A DNA stretch of 18,071 bases from JAYUDN01 sp043769645 (lineage in GTDB: Bacteria; Patescibacteriota; Gracilibacteria; BD1-5; UBA2023): positions 1-18,071 of the forward strand of contig JAYVJC010000046.1 in the NCBI GenBank assembly GCA_043769645.1, written 5' to 3'. The notes under the pieces were generated by a model, which saw nothing but the letters and a program-made list of their open reading frames with translations, was not told where the DNA came from and made no database searches. Each line of letters starts with the position of its first letter. Position 1 is the stretch's first letter. Shown one piece after another: positions 17,067-18,071 of this stretch. Made by a program: the position numbers and the translations under genes.

Positions 17067-17843
17067 ATGCGACCAAATATTAGTAACTGCCATGCTCTTC
17101 CAGGAACATTGATCATTTTCGAAGGAGCGGATGGTTCATGAAAAACAACTCAGATCGAGATGCTCAAGAAACTTCTCAATGCCGAAGGACACAAAGTAAA
17201 AGTATCGGACTGGAAAAGTTCTTGTGTTATAGGTGGATTCCTGGGTCAGAACGAAGCTCTAACCAAAGTAGATGAACGGATTCTTCCTGAGACGAATCTC
17301 TTTCTTCAAGCTGCTGACCTCCTTTACCGTATTGAAAGAGAGATTATCCCCGCTCTTAAACTCGGGCAGATTGTGATTATGGACCGATGAGTCGAAACCC
17401 TCTTGGTAAGAGGTCTTATGATTGGTATGAATGAAGACCAGCTCATAAACGGGCTTTTCTGGTGGAAAAATACCATATATAAAGAACTTTTCGATAAAGC
17501 TATCACGGTTCATATTGCTATCGATCTTGATACTTCCCTAGCAAGACTCAGAAAAAGAGCTATTAAAAATATCGAGGTCAGTTCTCAGTGAAAAAAAGGA
17601 AAAGCTGAATGAACCCTCCTTGCCCTCGACTTTATCAATAGCTTAATCTACTCTCCAGAGTGAAAGAAAATGACTCGAAGTGATAAAAAACTTTTTGCAA
17701 AGAAAACACAAGAAAAAATTATTAATTTCTATAATGAGATAATGGTAAAAAATGAAAAACATACCATCAATATCAATGGTATTTGTTCAAAAAAAGAACT
17801 TCCAACTATTCTTAAAAAGAATATTATTGACGTTATCCTTTAG
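17067..17843 (+). CDS. second thymidylate kinase-like P-loop kinase
   Basis: A 258-aa paralog directly behind tmk, stop TAG, five UGA-Gly codons. The P-loop is EGADGSGKTT, where Gly25 just before Lys26 is a UGA codon; this is among the strongest proofs of the recoded UGA. The second motif is VIMDRG (106-108) instead of DRY, also with UGA-Gly. The LID/Arg region reads DLDTSLARLRKRA. A Lys-rich insertion with three more UGA-Gly (SSQGKKGKAEG ... SPEGKK) follows, and the C-terminus is longer than in TMK (NEKHTINING ... KKELPTILKKN). The altered DRx motif and the insertion suggest a different nucleotide substrate or a diverged activity; a dNMP kinase remains the best broad call. Confidence 0.82.
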
Positions 17844-17862
17844 GAAAGCTCTCAATTACTCA

Positions 17863-17888
17863 AATATTCCGCTTATGGAGTATTTTTT
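17863..17888 (+). terminator. Rho-independent terminator after the kinase genes
   Basis: AATATTCC (17863-17870), a 6-nt loop, GGAGTATT (17877-17884), pairing fully with one G-U, then a T run to 17888. It is 20 nt after the stop of the second kinase and is the clearest intrinsic terminator in the window. Confidence 0.7.
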
Positions 17889-17962
17889 ATGATAAGGAAA
17901 TGTTTATAAAAAATATTAGAAAATATATAATATAATATGTCAATATAAAAGGTTTGTCTTTC

Positions 17963-17991
17963 TTGACTCATAAAAATATACCTGTTAGACT
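17963..17991 (+). promoter_or_regulatory. promoter of the gene starting at 18025
   Basis: TTGACT (17963-17968), a 17-bp spacer, TAGACT (17986-17991), about 33 nt before the ATG at 18025. A possible alternative lies in the TATAAT-rich stretch at 17925-17940. Confidence 0.5.
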
Positions 17992-18024
17992 AAGAAAGTA
18001 TCATACTTCTTAATCAATACTCAT

Positions 18025-18071
18025 ATGTATACAAATATTCACAAGGTTCTTGCATTGGCAGGGATTGCTTC
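18025..18071 (+). CDS. start of a gene cut by the window end
   Basis: Fifteen codons are visible (MYTNIHKVLALAGIA) before the window ends. A Lys followed by a hydrophobic run fits the start of a signal peptide or membrane anchor. The promoter-like hexamers upstream support a real start. Nothing can be said about function. Confidence 0.5.
   Translation, partial: MYTNIHKVLALAGIA

Noticed and set aside
1..18071. Many frameshifted or truncated pseudogenes under the standard code
   Set aside because: The breaks are all TGA at glycine positions in otherwise intact frames, with motifs continuing in the same frame. Code 25 explains all of them.
1..18071. UGA as tryptophan (code 4) or selenocysteine
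   Set aside because: UGA falls at invariant Gly, for example in a P-loop and the S4 motif. Trp is encoded by TGG as usual, and several UGA per gene without SECIS-like elements rule out selenocysteine.
1..18071. tRNA, rRNA or CRISPR array
   Set aside because: No cloverleaf with a T-loop GTTCGA outside coding frames, no rRNA-like sequence, and no series of regularly spaced repeats was found by eye.

Overview
The window reads as chromosomal DNA of a Candidate Phyla Radiation bacterium that decodes UGA as glycine (translation table 25), as in Gracilibacteria (BD1-5/GN02) or Absconditabacteria (SR1). Under the standard code almost every gene looks shattered. With UGA read as Gly, each becomes one intact frame ending in TAA or TAG, and the UGA codons fall on invariant glycines: the P-loop of the second thymidylate kinase, the S4 motif of the rRNA pseudouridine synthase, the GECGLD motif of TatD and the RGKGGK hairpin of the Xer recombinase. 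I cannot choose between the two phyla from sequence alone. All coordinates below use this code.

Layout. 109-924 (+): two small unknown genes behind a consensus promoter, the first with a winged-helix-like C-terminus. 1110-1358 (+): a Lys-rich histone-H1-like protein. 1429-5334 (-): dnaE, a full-length PolIIIalpha of 1301 aa. 5470-6054 (+): a NUDIX hydrolase, divergent from dnaE. 6256-7578 (-): an M29-type metallo-aminopeptidase with a Fur-box-like palindrome upstream. 7661-7930: apparently decayed or non-coding DNA. 7973-8695 (-): an unknown gene with a hairpin-rich 5' end. 8841-9950 (+): a Xer tyrosine recombinase, followed by an unknown CxxCxC protein. 10419-11198 (-): an RsuA/RluB-type pseudouridine synthase. 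11287-12050 (+): a pair of small membrane proteins, the second PH-domain-like. 12065-12859 (-): an AbiEi-like winged-helix protein. 13344-15257 (-): tatD and an upstream membrane-anchored protein. 15319-17843 (+): a clamp-loader delta'-like subunit and two tandem thymidylate-kinase paralogs. 18025 to the end: the start of another gene.

How the genes work together. Replication functions recur (dnaE, delta'-like holB, two tmk-like genes, Xer), with holB next to tmk as in many bacteria. The rest is housekeeping (NUDIX, RluB, TatD, aminopeptidase) plus genes I do not recognise. Promoters are sigma70-like (TTGACA/TATAAT variants) with short leaders. Start codons lack Shine-Dalgarno sequences and usually sit behind a short pyrimidine run with T next to ATG. 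No rRNA, tRNA, CRISPR array or intact insertion sequence was seen.
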